From: Pelagibacterium lentulum
GTDB taxonomy: Bacteria; Pseudomonadota; Alphaproteobacteria; Rhizobiales; Devosiaceae
Direction of reading: 5' to 3'
Length of the DNA: 60,152 nucleotides
NCBI RefSeq assembly: GCF_003992625.1
Contig: NZ_RZMW01000038.1
Coordinates: 301-60,452, forward strand
The notes beneath the pieces were generated by a model. The model did not search any database. It was given only the letters and a program-made list of their open reading frames with translations, and had not been told where the DNA came from. Both the position numbers and the translations under genes were made by a program. Of this stretch, positions 1 through 8,242 are shown in pieces; positions within the stretch are counted from its first letter, which is position 1; each line of letters begins with the position of its first letter.

Positions 1-86
1 TGGCGCTGCCCAGCCGGAGGGCCAGTGAAATCCATAGGGCGGCTTTAGCCCGTCATGGATTTTACGGTGCGGCCCGTGAGGCAGAA
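1..86 (-). repeat. Partial copy of a dispersed structured repeat, cut by the left edge
   Basis: Read on the minus strand this stretch matches the element at 29331-29450 almost base for base over the first hairpin: the shared flank CTCACGGGCCGCACCG, then an 11-base arm (55-65), an ACGGGCTAAA loop region and the opposite arm (25-35, GTGAAATCCAT on the plus strand), then GGCCCTCCGGC. The second hairpin lies beyond the window. It sits directly downstream of nusB, 11 bases past its stop. The repeat relation is seen directly; that it is mobile is inference. Confidence 0.8.
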
Positions 87-97
87 CAAGAAAGCGT

Positions 98-586
98 TCA
101 GCTTTTCTCGTCGTAGCCTTCAGAATATTTCTGCGCGACGGCATCGAGCACGCCATTGACCATCTTGGGCACGTCGTCTTCATAAAACGCCATAGCCACA
201 TCCACATACTCGCGGATGACAACCTTGAACGGGATATCCTTGCGCTGTGTCAGTTCAAACACGGCAGAGCGCAGCAAGGCCCGAAGGGTGGCATCGATCC
301 GCGTGATCGACCAGCCGCCCTTTCGCGTCGTATCGTCAATAATCGGATCGAGCCTGACCTGATTATGAACGACACCCCGCACGATATGGCGGAAATAGTC
401 CGCGTCTGCGGGAAGATATTGCTCGCCTTCGACTTCGCGCCCAAGGCGGTAGGATTCAAATTCAGCGAGTGTGTCTTCAAGCGAAACCTGCCCGACATCC
501 ATCTGATAGAGCGCCTGAACCGCCGCCAAGCGCGCCGAGCCTCGCTGATTGGCACGTTTAGGGTCAATTGGTGGCGTGGAGGTCAT
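98..586 (-). CDS. nusB: Transcription antitermination factor NusB
   Basis: This 162-residue protein belongs to the NusB family. NusB pairs with NusE (S10) on boxA RNA to build the antitermination complex that keeps RNA polymerase processive on rRNA operons. The helical family pattern is clear: an N-terminal SARLAAVQALYQMD stretch, a middle DYFRHIVRGV segment, and the C-terminal signature with PFKVVIREYVDVA and KMVNGVLDAVA. Length is normal. It is the last gene of a minus-strand operon and begins 3 bases after the ribH stop, so it is probably translationally coupled to riboflavin genes, a common alphaproteobacterial arrangement. Identification is firm. Confidence 0.97.
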   Translation of the reverse strand: MTSTPPIDPKRANQRGSARLAAVQALYQMDVGQVSLEDTLAEFESYRLGREVEGEQYLPADADYFRHIVRGVVHNQVRLDPIIDDTTRKGGWSITRIDATLRALLRSAVFELTQRKDIPFKVVIREYVDVAMAFYEDDVPKMVNGVLDAVAQKYSEGYDEKS

Positions 587-589
587 CGC

Positions 590-1072
590 TCAGTCCTCCA
601 GTTTCGTTTTGAGAGCCGCCATGGCCATGGCGGCAATTGCCGCGCCGCCCCCCTTGTTTTGCTCCGAGACGCGGGCGCGAGCCCAAGCTTGTTCCTCGTT
701 TTCCACGGTCAGGATGCCGTTGCCAAGGGCGATACCGTCGGCAATCGTCAGATCCATCAGCGCACGGGCGCTTTCGTTGGAGACGATTTCGTAGTGGGTC
801 GTTTCTCCGCGAATAACGCAGCCCAAGGCAACATAGCCGTCATAACGGTCACCTTGCAGCTCGCTTGCCATGGCCACTGCCGCCGGAATTTCGAGTGCGC
901 CCGGCACGGTTACGACGTCAAATGTCGCGCCGGCGGCATCGAACGCCTCACTGGCGCCCTTGAGCTGCTCATCGGCAATATCGCTGTAAAAGCGCGCCTC
1001 GACGATGAGATAATGCTGCCCCTTGGCGGAGCCGGGCTGAATGGTGAAGCTGTCGCCTGAAGAGGCCATCAT
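590..1072 (-). CDS. ribH: 6,7-dimethyl-8-ribityllumazine synthase
   Basis: Lumazine synthase condenses 5-amino-6-ribitylamino-uracil with 3,4-dihydroxy-2-butanone 4-phosphate, the penultimate step of riboflavin synthesis. The 160-residue protein has the family's VPGALEIP motif at about 59 and the [12 protein letters not shown] substrate-binding segment with the catalytic His at about 91-94. The start is one of two adjacent ATG codons; the first directly abuts the TAA of ribE (TAAATGATG), which implies coupled translation. The next gene, nusB, follows after 3 bases. Identification is firm; only the choice between the two ATGs is open. Confidence 0.97.
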   Translation of the reverse strand: MMASSGDSFTIQPGSAKGQHYLIVEARFYSDIADEQLKGASEAFDAAGATFDVVTVPGALEIPAAVAMASELQGDRYDGYVALGCVIRGETTHYEIVSNESARALMDLTIADGIALGNGILTVENEEQAWARARVSEQNKGGGAAIAAMAMAALKTKLED

Positions 1073-1693
1073 TTATTCCTTGTCTGATGCGCTGCGCATG
1101 TCGAGCAGGCGGGCGGCATAGCGTGCCATCGGGTCAACTTCAAGATTTACGCTGTCACCCTGCCGGTAATCCGGCCAATTGGTCGCAGAAAGCGTGTGCG
1201 GGATCAGATGAACGCTAAACCTGTTGCCCTCGACCCAATTGACCGTCAGTGACGTGCCATTGAGCGCCACGCTGCCCTTTTTGGCAATGAATTGTGCCAG
1301 TTCTCCTGGCGCCTCGAGAACGTAAGTGGTCTGATCGCCGATGTCTTTGCGCTCGACAATCGTGGCAAGGCCGTCCACATGCCCCGAAACGATATGGCCG
1401 CCCAACTCGTCCCCGACCTTGAGCGATCGTTCCAGGTTGATACGTCGCCCCACTTTCCAGTCTCCGAGCCGGGTGACGTCGAGTGTCTCGCGGGCGGCAA
1501 AAACGTCGAACCAGTTGCGCCCCTCGGATTCGCCCCTATCCGTCACTGTAAGGCAAACGCCTTCGCACATGATCGAAGCGCCCAGTTCCATGCCGTCGGG
1601 CTCGTATCGGGTCGCGATGCGCAGACGGCGCCCGTCATTGCGCTCGTCCACTTCAATCAAGGTGCCAATATCGGTGATGATGCCTGTAAACAT
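1073..1693 (-). CDS. ribE: Riboflavin synthase, alpha subunit
   Basis: Riboflavin synthase dismutates two 6,7-dimethyl-8-ribityllumazine molecules into riboflavin and the pyrimidine precursor. The 206-residue chain shows the two-fold internal repeat of the family: it begins MFTGIITDIG, then GASIMCEGVCLTV in the first barrel, GGHIVSGHVDG at the start of the second, and GSVALNGTSLTV as its counterpart. It sits between ribD (3-base gap upstream) and ribH (abutting stop/start). Length is normal for the family. The gene is called ribE here in the usual Gram-negative sense; some genomes name it ribC. Confidence 0.97.
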   Translation of the reverse strand: MFTGIITDIGTLIEVDERNDGRRLRIATRYEPDGMELGASIMCEGVCLTVTDRGESEGRNWFDVFAARETLDVTRLGDWKVGRRINLERSLKVGDELGGHIVSGHVDGLATIVERKDIGDQTTYVLEAPGELAQFIAKKGSVALNGTSLTVNWVEGNRFSVHLIPHTLSATNWPDYRQGDSVNLEVDPMARYAARLLDMRSASDKE

Positions 1694-1696
1694 TGC

Positions 1697-2794
1697 TCAG
1701 TCTGACTTTTCAAAGGATGTCAGTCTATCGCACCCCAACGCGCGCCGATCAACCGCCCTGAAGCCCAGTTCAGACAAACGCTCTGATAACGGAAAACGAA
1801 CGCTGGCTGGAACGCCCTCCGGGCCAACAATCTTGTCGCCTTCCAGCAGTTCAAATCGATCGACCAGCCCTGCGTTTAGCAGGCTCCCGGTCAGTCGTGC
1901 GCCCCCTTCGACAAATAGACGCGAGATGCCTCTTTCGCCCAATCTTCGCAGGCCGGCAACCAGATCGGGGGCGCTGCCAACGCCGTCGACCTCGATCAGT
2001 TCGACATTTTCAGAAACCGATTCAAGATGGCCTTTTTTTGCAATGACTACAGTATGTTGAACACTCGAATTTGCAAAAAGATTCAGTGCGGGATTGAGTT
2101 CATTCTTGCCGGCCAAGATGACGCGCAAGGGCCTGCGATTTTCTAGGCCAGAGAGCCGGACACTGAGTCTCGGATCGTCCAAGCGTGCCGTTCCTGCTCC
2201 TATCATGACCGCATCAGAGAGTGCGCGCTGCATATGGGTCCAGCGCTTTGCCGTCTCGCCGGTAATTGGCACATTACCTTTGTCCGGCAACCCGATCATA
2301 CCATCCTTGGACACAGCAAGTTTTGCCGTTACCAGTGGCCGCCCCGTCAAGATGCGTTTGAAGAACCCCTGATGCAGCTTTCGTGACAGCATATGATCAG
2401 GCGCAACGATGACATCGATACCGGCTGCGCGCAGCTTGGCGACACTTTTTCCTGCCGTTCGGGAGTCGGGATCGACGCAGCCACAAATAACCGTTGCGAC
2501 CTTGGCCGCGATAACTGCGTCCACGCAGGGCGGCGTCCGGCCCCAATGATTGCAGGGCTCCAGCGTTACATAGAGGGTCGCTCCGGCAGCGCCCTGCCCG
2601 GCCATTGCCAAGGCCTGCGGCTCGGCGTGCGGGCGTCCGCCCGGAGCCGTCACGCCGCGTCCAAGCAGTCGTCCCTCGGGCGAGACGACTATTGCTCCAA
2701 CGGTAGGATTTTCGGCGGTCGTCCCCAGGAACGGTAATGCCAGGCGAGCCGCAGCGTCCAGCCAGCGCAATTGAGCTGGCGCGGCTGTGCTCAC
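1697..2794 (-). CDS. ribD: Bifunctional riboflavin deaminase/reductase RibD
   Basis: RibD deaminates the GTP-derived pyrimidine and then reduces its ribosyl side chain, two early steps in riboflavin synthesis. The N-terminal cytidine-deaminase-type domain carries the zinc site: HAE at 56-58 and the two cysteines in [11 protein letters not shown] at 81 and 90. The C-terminal half (from about 150) is the dihydrofolate-reductase-like domain, starting near [15 protein letters not shown]. The start is GTG, chosen because its GTGA overlaps the nrdR stop by 4 bases and the protein then aligns with the family. No FMN riboswitch can lie directly before it because nrdR coding sequence occupies that space. 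Confidence 0.95.
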   Translation of the reverse strand: MSTAAPAQLRWLDAAARLALPFLGTTAENPTVGAIVVSPEGRLLGRGVTAPGGRPHAEPQALAMAGQGAAGATLYVTLEPCNHWGRTPPCVDAVIAAKVATVICGCVDPDSRTAGKSVAKLRAAGIDVIVAPDHMLSRKLHQGFFKRILTGRPLVTAKLAVSKDGMIGLPDKGNVPITGETAKRWTHMQRALSDAVMIGAGTARLDDPRLSVRLSGLENRRPLRVILAGKNELNPALNLFANSSVQHTVVIAKKGHLESVSENVELIEVDGVGSAPDLVAGLRRLGERGISRLFVEGGARLTGSLLNAGLVDRFELLEGDKIVGPEGVPASVRFPLSERLSELGFRAVDRRALGCDRLTSFEKSD

Positions 2795-3267
2795 TTATCG
2801 TCCTCGACGAGAATTTCGCCGCTTTCAAGCGTTTCGAGGAAGGATTGGAAATCCTCCGCGCGGGCAAAATTCTTGTAAACCGAGGCAAACCTGACGAACG
2901 CAACGTCATCGAGGCCCTTCAGGCCATCCATGACGTACTCGCCGATCTGATCGGAACTGACCTCGACATCGCCAACGCTTTCAAGTTGACGCACGACGCC
3001 TGAAATCATGCGCTCAACCGTTTCAGGGTCCACCTGCCGCTTGCGCAGTGCCGTATAGATCGACCGTGAGAGTTTTTCGCGATCGAAGGGAACCTTGCGG
3101 CCGGACTTCTTTACGACCGTAAGGTCACGAAGCTGCACGCGCTCAAACGTCGTGAACCGGCCACCGCAGCCGTTGCAAACGCGGCGGCGGCGAATCGCGT
3201 TGGAATCCTCTGTAGGCCGGGAATCCTTGACCTGTGTGTCATCGTTCCCGCAGTAAGGACATCTCAT
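2791..3267 (-). CDS. nrdR: Transcriptional repressor NrdR
   Basis: NrdR is a nucleotide-sensing repressor of ribonucleotide reductase genes. The 158-residue protein starts with the zinc ribbon (MRCPYC at 1-6 and [12 protein letters not shown] at about 31-42), followed by an ATP-cone domain (from about 48, [16 protein letters not shown]) that binds ATP or dATP. It lies 5 bases downstream of glyA and overlaps ribD by 4 bases, so it is transcribed with both. The glyA-nrdR-rib order is typical of Hyphomicrobiales. Its targets, NrdR boxes, were not seen in this window. Confidence 0.96.
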   Translation of the reverse strand: MRCPYCGNDDTQVKDSRPTEDSNAIRRRRVCNGCGGRFTTFERVQLRDLTVVKKSGRKVPFDREKLSRSIYTALRKRQVDPETVERMISGVVRQLESVGDVEVSSDQIGEYVMDGLKGLDDVAFVRFASVYKNFARAEDFQSFLETLESGEILVEDDK

Positions 3268-3272
3268 GCAGT

Positions 3273-4571
3273 TTATCCGTAGATCGGGAAGGCAGACGTC
3301 AGCTTGATGACCTTCTCTTTGACTTGCGCCTCAACCGCACCGTTATTCTCGTCGCCGTTGACGGCAAGACCGTCCAGAACCTCGACCATCAATTCGCCGA
3401 CTTGCCGGAACTCTTGCTCGCCAAAACCCCGTGATGTTGCAGCGGGCGTTCCCACTCGGATACCCGATGTAATTGCCGGTTTTTCCGGGTCGAAGGGAAT
3501 GGCATTTTTGTTACAGGTTATATAGGCGCGCTCCAAAGCAGCCTCTGCGGCTTTGCCTGTCACTTTCTTTGGACGGAGATCGACCAGCATCAAATGATTG
3601 TCGGTGCCTCCCGTTGCAATCTCCAGCCCACCCTTGACCAAGGTGTCGGCCAGCGCCTGAGCATTGGCAACAACCTGACGTGCATAGGCTTTGAATTCCG
3701 GCGTCAGCGCTTCGCCGAATGCCACAGCCTTGCCAGCAATGACGTGCATCAGCGGGCCGCCCTGGATGCCGGGGAAAATCGCAGAATTGACCTTCTTTGC
3801 GATCGCCTCGTCATTGGTGAGAATCATGCCGCCGCGCGGTCCTCGCAGAGTTTTATGGGTCGTGGTGGTGCAGACATGAGCATGTGGCACCGGGTTAGGA
3901 TAAACACCGCCAGCAACCAGACCGGCCACATGCGCCATATCGACAAGCAGATATGCGCCGACCTCATCCGCAATCGCGCGAAATTCCGCCCAGTCCATCG
4001 TGCGCGAATAGGCAGAAAAACCAGCAACGATCATCTTGGGCTGATGTTCCTTGGCAAGTGCCCGCAGCTCGTCCATATCGACGCGGCCATCCTGCTGACG
4101 CACGCCATACTGAATCGCATTGAACCACTTGCCTGACTGGTTCGGCTTGGCACCATGCGTCAAGTGACCGCCGGCATCCAGACTCATACCCAAAATCGTA
4201 TCGCCGGGTTGCAAAAGGGCCTGATAGACCCCCTGGTTGGCCTGGCTGCCCGAATTGGGTTGCACATTGACAAATTCGCAGTCGAAAAGCTGCTTTGCAC
4301 GATCGATCGCCAGTTCTTCGACGACATCCACAAACTGGCAGCCGCCATAATAACGGCGACGCGGATAGCCTTCTGCATATTTGTTGGTCAGGACCGAGCC
4401 TTGCGCTTCCAGCACGGCCTTAGACACGATATTTTCCGAGGCAATAAGCTCGATTTCGTGCTGCTGGCGGTGCAGTTCATCTGCAATCGCCTTAGCGATG
4501 ACCGGATCACCCTCGGCAATCGATCGCGTGAAAAACTGGGGAAATAGTGTAGCAGTCCCGGTGGCGCTCAT
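3273..4571 (-). CDS. glyA: Serine hydroxymethyltransferase
   Basis: GlyA interconverts serine and glycine while loading tetrahydrofolate with a one-carbon unit. The PLP-binding lysine is in [14 protein letters not shown] at about 240, and the chain shows the family's [10 protein letters not shown] and [15 protein letters not shown] segments. The open frame extends 32 codons further upstream, but I chose the ATG of [10 protein letters not shown] because a GAGGGT ribosome-binding site precedes it and family alignment begins there; this gives 432 residues, the usual size. It is probably the first gene of the operon running to nusB, with its promoter in 4572-4681. Confidence 0.95.
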   Translation of the reverse strand: MSATGTATLFPQFFTRSIAEGDPVIAKAIADELHRQQHEIELIASENIVSKAVLEAQGSVLTNKYAEGYPRRRYYGGCQFVDVVEELAIDRAKQLFDCEFVNVQPNSGSQANQGVYQALLQPGDTILGMSLDAGGHLTHGAKPNQSGKWFNAIQYGVRQQDGRVDMDELRALAKEHQPKMIVAGFSAYSRTMDWAEFRAIADEVGAYLLVDMAHVAGLVAGGVYPNPVPHAHVCTTTTHKTLRGPRGGMILTNDEAIAKKVNSAIFPGIQGGPLMHVIAGKAVAFGEALTPEFKAYARQVVANAQALADTLVKGGLEIATGGTDNHLMLVDLRPKKVTGKAAEAALERAYITCNKNAIPFDPEKPAITSGIRVGTPAATSRGFGEQEFRQVGELMVEVLDGLAVNGDENNGAVEAQVKEKVIKLTSAFPIYG

Positions 4572-4681
4572 GGGCAGACCCTCGACCTTTGTTTGAAGCA
4601 GTAAGGCAAGCAAGCGCGATCCGCTTAGCACAGGCATCCGCGCGATTCCAAGCAAACTTAAAATCAAGCAGCGATTTGCCG

Positions 4682-4912
4682 CTAAACGAGCCGACCAGGA
4701 CGCGAGTCGGTCAGGATGCCTACCTCTTGTTGCAACCGCCGAACAAGCTTGGCCATGGCCACAGATTTCATATGCTGTTGGCTGGAAGAAACCGGCGCAA
4801 TAACAACGACTTCGATACCGGTTTCCGAATCTATGGCAGCCACGCGGACCTGCTGGCCCACGTGGTGAAATTCAAACAGCACTTCGCGAGATGAGGCGGA
4901 TGTCCGGCTCAT
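4682..4912 (-). CDS. Short conserved alphaproteobacterial protein, possibly DUF6898
   Basis: A 76-residue soluble protein with no signal peptide or membrane segment. The core [20 protein letters not shown] followed by a predicted beta-rich [10 protein letters not shown] and a C-terminal helix ([17 protein letters not shown]) resembles a small family of unknown function found beside glyA or other core genes in Hyphomicrobiales; I believe it is DUF6898 but cannot check. It lies about 110 bases upstream of glyA on the same strand and 15 bases downstream of the L,D-transpeptidase, so it may share a transcript with the latter. No function can be assigned. Confidence 0.6.
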   Translation of the reverse strand: MSRTSASSREVLFEFHHVGQQVRVAAIDSETGIEVVVIAPVSSSQQHMKSVAMAKLVRRLQQEVGILTDSRPGRLV

Positions 4913-4927
4913 CTCAAATGCGTCCGC

Positions 4928-6199
4928 TTAGGAAATCTCGGGAAATTCCGTGCGGCCTTCGCTATCGAAGTCATAGACGTCATCGCGGAAGCTTACGACG
5001 CCGTTGCGATTGGCCCAAGCCGTAAAATAGGTCGTGAAGATCGGCACTGGCGAGTTAACCGCGACGTCACGGCGCTCTCGGGAAACAAAAGCCTCGGTGA
5101 CCGCACCCAGATCATAGCCATTGTCACGCAATACCCAAGCAATGAAGCTGTCCACATCAGCGACACGCACACAGCCTGACGAATGAAAGCGCGCATTTTC
5201 CGAGAAAAAGCCGCGCTGCGGCGTGTCATGCAAATACACAGTATGCGGGTTGTGGAAATTGATCTTGGCGTGCCCCATGGCGTTGTTTTCACCAGGATCC
5301 TGACGGAACGTATAGTTTGCCGCTTCCTCTGTATTCCAGTTGATGGAATCTTGGGAGATCTGATTTCCACGACCATCCAGAATGCGGATTCCGTATTCAT
5401 TGAGATAATTTGGATTATCGCGAACCATCGGAATGATATCGCGGCGGACAATCGAGGTCGGGGCCGTCCAATAGGGATTGAAGTTGATCTCGTGGATACG
5501 GCTCTGCAGGATCGGGGTTTGCCGATCGATTCGACCGACCACTGCAGTATGTCGCTGGACGACTTGCCGGCTTTCAACCGCTTCAATCGCGGCTGCGGGG
5601 ATGTTCACGTTGACATACCGGTCGGTCAACCGACCTTCGAGACCGCGCACGCGCTGTAGGTTGAGGTTAATCTGATGCAAGCGGGTCGACGCCGGCACCG
5701 TCATTGCCCAATAGGTATATTCGTCCACCTTGCCGGAAATCTGCAAACCATGGCGCGCCTGAAATCCGCGCACGGCCACATCGACATCGGCATCGAACAG
5801 TTCCGACATCTCGGCTTCTTGCGAAAGGTCGCCTGTATGCATCAAGTACCGACGCAGGTCACGAACAGCACTACGACTATTGCCCAGCACAAGTCCGAAG
5901 ACGCCGGTGGGCACTTCAGGCCAACCACCGATATTGACCAGGCGCTCGTAGTACTCAGCGACGCGCTGAAGGTTATATTCGGTATCGAGCGATATGATTG
6001 GGTCTGTCGTGCCAATTGCACGCATTGCGAAAATTGAGTTGGCTTCACGGTCAGTGTCACGCAACACGCGCTGCTGTGCGAACTGTCCAAAGATAGATGC
6101 CTTGGCAACGGCTGGCGCAAACAGTGTCGCTCCAGCAGTGAAGGCAGCGATCGACTTGATCGCGTTACGTCGATTAGTTGTGGCTTTCTCTTGCCGCAT
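4928..6199 (-). CDS. L,D-transpeptidase (YkuD family) with peptidoglycan-binding domain
   Basis: A periplasmic L,D-transpeptidase that would make 3-3 peptidoglycan crosslinks or attach proteins to the wall. From the chosen ATG (MRQEKATTNRRNAIKS) the 423-residue chain opens with a twin-arginine-like signal (NRRNAIKSIAAFTAGA, then AVAKA). A PG-binding-1-like domain follows near FDADVDVAVRGFQARHGL, and the catalytic YkuD domain has the His and Cys of HSSGCVRV at about 339-346. The frame is open 24 codons further up (to 6271), including an ATG at 6214, so the start is uncertain. Its neighbour ldtR is the known regulator of such an enzyme (ldtP) in Liberibacter and rhizobia; regulation here is inferred. 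Confidence 0.88.
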   Translation of the reverse strand: MRQEKATTNRRNAIKSIAAFTAGATLFAPAVAKASIFGQFAQQRVLRDTDREANSIFAMRAIGTTDPIISLDTEYNLQRVAEYYERLVNIGGWPEVPTGVFGLVLGNSRSAVRDLRRYLMHTGDLSQEAEMSELFDADVDVAVRGFQARHGLQISGKVDEYTYWAMTVPASTRLHQINLNLQRVRGLEGRLTDRYVNVNIPAAAIEAVESRQVVQRHTAVVGRIDRQTPILQSRIHEINFNPYWTAPTSIVRRDIIPMVRDNPNYLNEYGIRILDGRGNQISQDSINWNTEEAANYTFRQDPGENNAMGHAKINFHNPHTVYLHDTPQRGFFSENARFHSSGCVRVADVDSFIAWVLRDNGYDLGAVTEAFVSRERRDVAVNSPVPIFTTYFTAWANRNGVVSFRDDVYDFDSEGRTEFPEIS

Positions 6200-6383
6200 C
6201 TGTCCTATCACCATCAAAATCTCAGCATGAACGCTAAATAGCTTTTTGCCGTAAGTCGGGCTTCGCCGCAATCGTCCTCACTACCCTTTTACCGCAATAC
6301 AAGCCGGGCCAGAGGGGCGCCTTTTCAGCGCGCTCTATACGATGAACTGTTGGAGCTATATAGAGTTTAAGGCGCAAATAAGA

Positions 6384-6409
6384 AACGCCGACCCTGGGAC
6401 CGGCGTTTA
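6384..6409 (-). terminator. Rho-independent terminator after ldtR
   Basis: An inverted repeat with perfect 8-base arms (AAACGCCG / CGGCGTTT) around a 10-base loop lies about 40 bases past the ldtR stop. On the minus strand the second arm runs into GTTTCTTATTT, a reasonable T-rich tail. It separates ldtR from the downstream L,D-transpeptidase, so the latter probably has its own promoter between 6200 and 6380. Confidence 0.6.
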
Positions 6410-6449
6410 CTAGGCAGGTGTGGCAGCAATATCACAGCAATGCGTACTG

Positions 6450-6959
6450 TTATAATTTGTAGAGGATCTGATCCACCCAGAAGCGTTCGAGACGCGAAAG
6501 CGCTGTATTGAGTCCGGAAAAGTCGGCTTCGCCAAGCCCGCCGACCTTCTCGATAGAATTGAGATGCCGCTCATACAGTTCGTCGATGACTTCAGCGACT
6601 TCTTCGCCTTTCGGTGTCAGGCGGATACGAACCGAGCGACGGTCCGTTTTGGAACGCTCCTGGAAGATGTATCCGGTTTCAACCAGTTTCTTGAGGTTGT
6701 AGGAGACGTTCGATCCCAGATAATAGCCCCTAGTCCGCAATTCGCCGGCCGTTAATTCGCTATCGCCGATATTGAACATCAAAAGGGCCTGAACAGGGTT
6801 GATGTCGTCCCATCCCATGCGGTCGAACTCGTCCTTGATCAGGTCGAGCAGACGGCGGTGCAGACGCTCCACACGGGAAACAGCTTCAAGATAAAGAGGT
6901 TTGAGACTGCGTTCCCGTTCTGGAGTGTCAGCCTTCGCTGCAGAAAGATTGTTAGCCAT
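6450..6959 (-). CDS. ldtR: MarR-family transcriptional regulator LdtR
   Basis: A 169-residue winged-helix regulator of the MarR family, close in pattern to LdtR of Liberibacter and Sinorhizobium, which controls an L,D-transpeptidase gene and osmotic-stress tolerance. The N-terminal dimerisation helix (LYLEAVSRVERLHRRLLDLI) leads into the winged helix (about 60-125: LTAGELRTRGYYLGSNVSYNLKKL, wing RSKTDRRSVRIRLT). A helix-rich C terminus completes the dimer interface. The target L,D-transpeptidase lies directly downstream on the same strand but behind a terminator. The family assignment is strong; the LdtR name rests on similarity and on this neighbour. Confidence 0.88.
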   Translation of the reverse strand: MANNLSAAKADTPERERSLKPLYLEAVSRVERLHRRLLDLIKDEFDRMGWDDINPVQALLMFNIGDSELTAGELRTRGYYLGSNVSYNLKKLVETGYIFQERSKTDRRSVRIRLTPKGEEVAEVIDELYERHLNSIEKVGGLGEADFSGLNTALSRLERFWVDQILYKL

Positions 6960-7264
6960 TGGTTATGCCTCACTGTCAAATTCGTCGCACGATTTTTCGT
7001 GTCTGTGAGGACAAATTACCCCGAGCCCAATAAGAACGGTTTAAGAGACAGGCTTAACTTTATCTTACGGGAAAACTTGGCATTTTTTGCTTTCCAACCC
7101 GTTACACCCGGTGTGAATTTTGTAACCTTTACAGGCTGTGAACAAGTCAGGCAGGCGGCCGAACAGGCTATCCTGTTTGCATAGTGGGCGTTTGCCACGG
7201 GTCACGAAAAATTCTTTCCACAGCGCTGAACTTGCGCATGCATTGAGAAAAACGCTTTTGATGG
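6960..7264. other. Intergenic region without a recognisable gene
   Basis: About 305 AT-richer bases between ldtR and the next minus-strand gene. It must contain the ldtR promoter. A 60-codon open frame on the minus strand (7016-7198) has no good start signal and no recognisable family. The stretch near 7105-7130 has a short imperfect palindrome (ACACCCGGTGTG) that might be an operator. Nothing else stands out. Confidence 0.4.
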
Positions 7265-7654
7265 CTAATCGGCACGCTGCCGACGATCAAGGTTATGCGC
7301 CAGCACCAAAAGCAATATGGTTGCCAACATCAGCACAAGTTTGAAGATAAACCCAAACAAACCCGATCTAACTGTGAGATTGCCCGCCAGCGAAAAGCCG
7401 ATTTCGACTGCCAATGCAATAACCAGCAGTACCGCCCCCCACTGCGCCTTCATCCAAAGCCCCAATGCCGCAAAAAGGCGCGAGGTAGAAAGCACGGTGA
7501 GCAGAATGAACCCTGTTGGGCCAAGTGTCGCCAATGGGCTTCCAGACGCTCCGGTTACACCCAACAAACGTGCAGCGTCGCTCAACCCCAAGAAGAGGCT
7601 GATCACGGCAAGCACCCGCGCATAAATGCCAGTGGGTTCGATTCTGAAATCCAT
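7265..7654 (-). CDS. Small integral membrane protein, unknown function
   Basis: About 129 residues with four likely membrane helices (IYARVLAVISLFLGLSDAA, GPTGFILLTVLSTSRLFAAL, WGAVLLVIALAVEIGFSLA, FKLVLMLATILLLVLA) and a basic C terminus (NLDRRQRAD). It resembles small membrane families common in Hyphomicrobiales near ldtR (perhaps DUF6163), but I cannot confirm this. I chose the ATG at 7654 (MDFRIEPTG). A TTG at 7711 would add 19 residues, encoded partly by a perfect hairpin just before the ATG. It is immediately downstream of another small membrane protein gene and may share its transcript. Confidence 0.65.
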   Translation of the reverse strand: MDFRIEPTGIYARVLAVISLFLGLSDAARLLGVTGASGSPLATLGPTGFILLTVLSTSRLFAALGLWMKAQWGAVLLVIALAVEIGFSLAGNLTVRSGLFGFIFKLVLMLATILLLVLAHNLDRRQRAD

Positions 7655-7656
7655 TG

Positions 7657-7680
7657 CAGAGTCCCTCGGTCGGGACTCTG
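7657..7680 (-). promoter_or_regulatory. Perfect hairpin abutting a start codon
   Basis: The arms CAGAGTCCC and GGGACTCTG (9 bases, perfect) enclose a 6-base loop and end 2 bases before the ATG at 7654. On the minus strand the only plausible Shine-Dalgarno, GGGA, lies inside the 3' arm, so the hairpin could block translation or act as a transcriptional pause. The structure is seen; the role is inferred. Confidence 0.5.
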
Positions 7681-7712
7681 CTAACGTGATTTGGCGCCGA
7701 AGCGCAAGCAAA

Positions 7713-8117
7713 CTAGGCGTTTCGCTTCTGCATCCACATCTTTGTAAGTATGATGCCAGCTACAAACAGCGCCACTCCCGGAACAAGGAAGACGCCGGCC
7801 AGGGTCAGGTTTGCAAAATCGAACGTGACAAGAACAAGGGAAGCCAGAACCCAGCCCCAATCAACAGCCAGATGCACGCGATACATGGCGTCTGGTAGGG
7901 AACTCAAGCGTGCGCATATGGCGTTAAACACTGCCCAGGCTATCAATGAGATGCCAAGCCAAACAACAGCGACCGGCGGCAAACTGATGCCAAGCCATTC
8001 GACTATGAATGGCGCCATAGTCGCAAATATCAGCCCCAGCCCCGCGCTTCCAACCGCGTCAAAGCCATAGATGTTGACCAAGCTGCCACGTCTTTCGAGT
8101 CCATGTACCTGTGTCAT
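7713..8117 (-). CDS. Small integral membrane protein, divergent from an XRE regulator
   Basis: About 134 residues with four membrane helices (for example GSAGLGLIFATMAPFIVEWL, VVWLGISLIAWAVFNAI, WGWVLASLVLVTFDFANL, VALFVAGIILTKMWM). The start is the ATG of MTQVHGLERR, 8 bases after GGAG; the longer TTG start is less likely. I do not recognise the family, although the overall look matches small SPW/DUF-type membrane proteins often paired with MmyB-like regulators. It is divergently transcribed from the regulator at 8243, with a perfect palindrome between them, so it is a plausible regulatory target. Confidence 0.65.
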   Translation of the reverse strand: MTQVHGLERRGSLVNIYGFDAVGSAGLGLIFATMAPFIVEWLGISLPPVAVVWLGISLIAWAVFNAICARLSSLPDAMYRVHLAVDWGWVLASLVLVTFDFANLTLAGVFLVPGVALFVAGIILTKMWMQKRNA

Positions 8118-8173
8118 TTCCAACTCCAAATTTCATTACACCTGGAAAATGACGTTGATAGGTAAGCACAGCA

Positions 8174-8190
8174 ATTACCTCGGAGGTAAT
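8174..8190. promoter_or_regulatory. Perfect 17-bp palindrome in a divergent promoter
   Basis: ATTACCTC-G-GAGGTAAT is a perfect inverted repeat with a single central base. It sits 56 bases from the minus-strand ATG at 8117 and 53 bases from the plus-strand ATG at 8243, where an autoregulatory operator for the HTH regulator would be expected. The palindrome is seen; its protein partner is inferred. Confidence 0.6.
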
Positions 8191-8242
8191 GGACGCATAT
8201 ATATATTTGATGGTGTTCAATAAGGCTATGGAGGCACGGTCG

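Noticed and set aside
2795-3272. Search for an FMN riboswitch before ribD
   Set aside because: ribD overlaps nrdR and nrdR follows glyA by 5 bases; no leader space exists, and the characteristic conserved core was not seen.
7016-7198. 60-codon open frame upstream of the small membrane gene
   Set aside because: No ribosome-binding site, no family, and it covers the ldtR promoter region.
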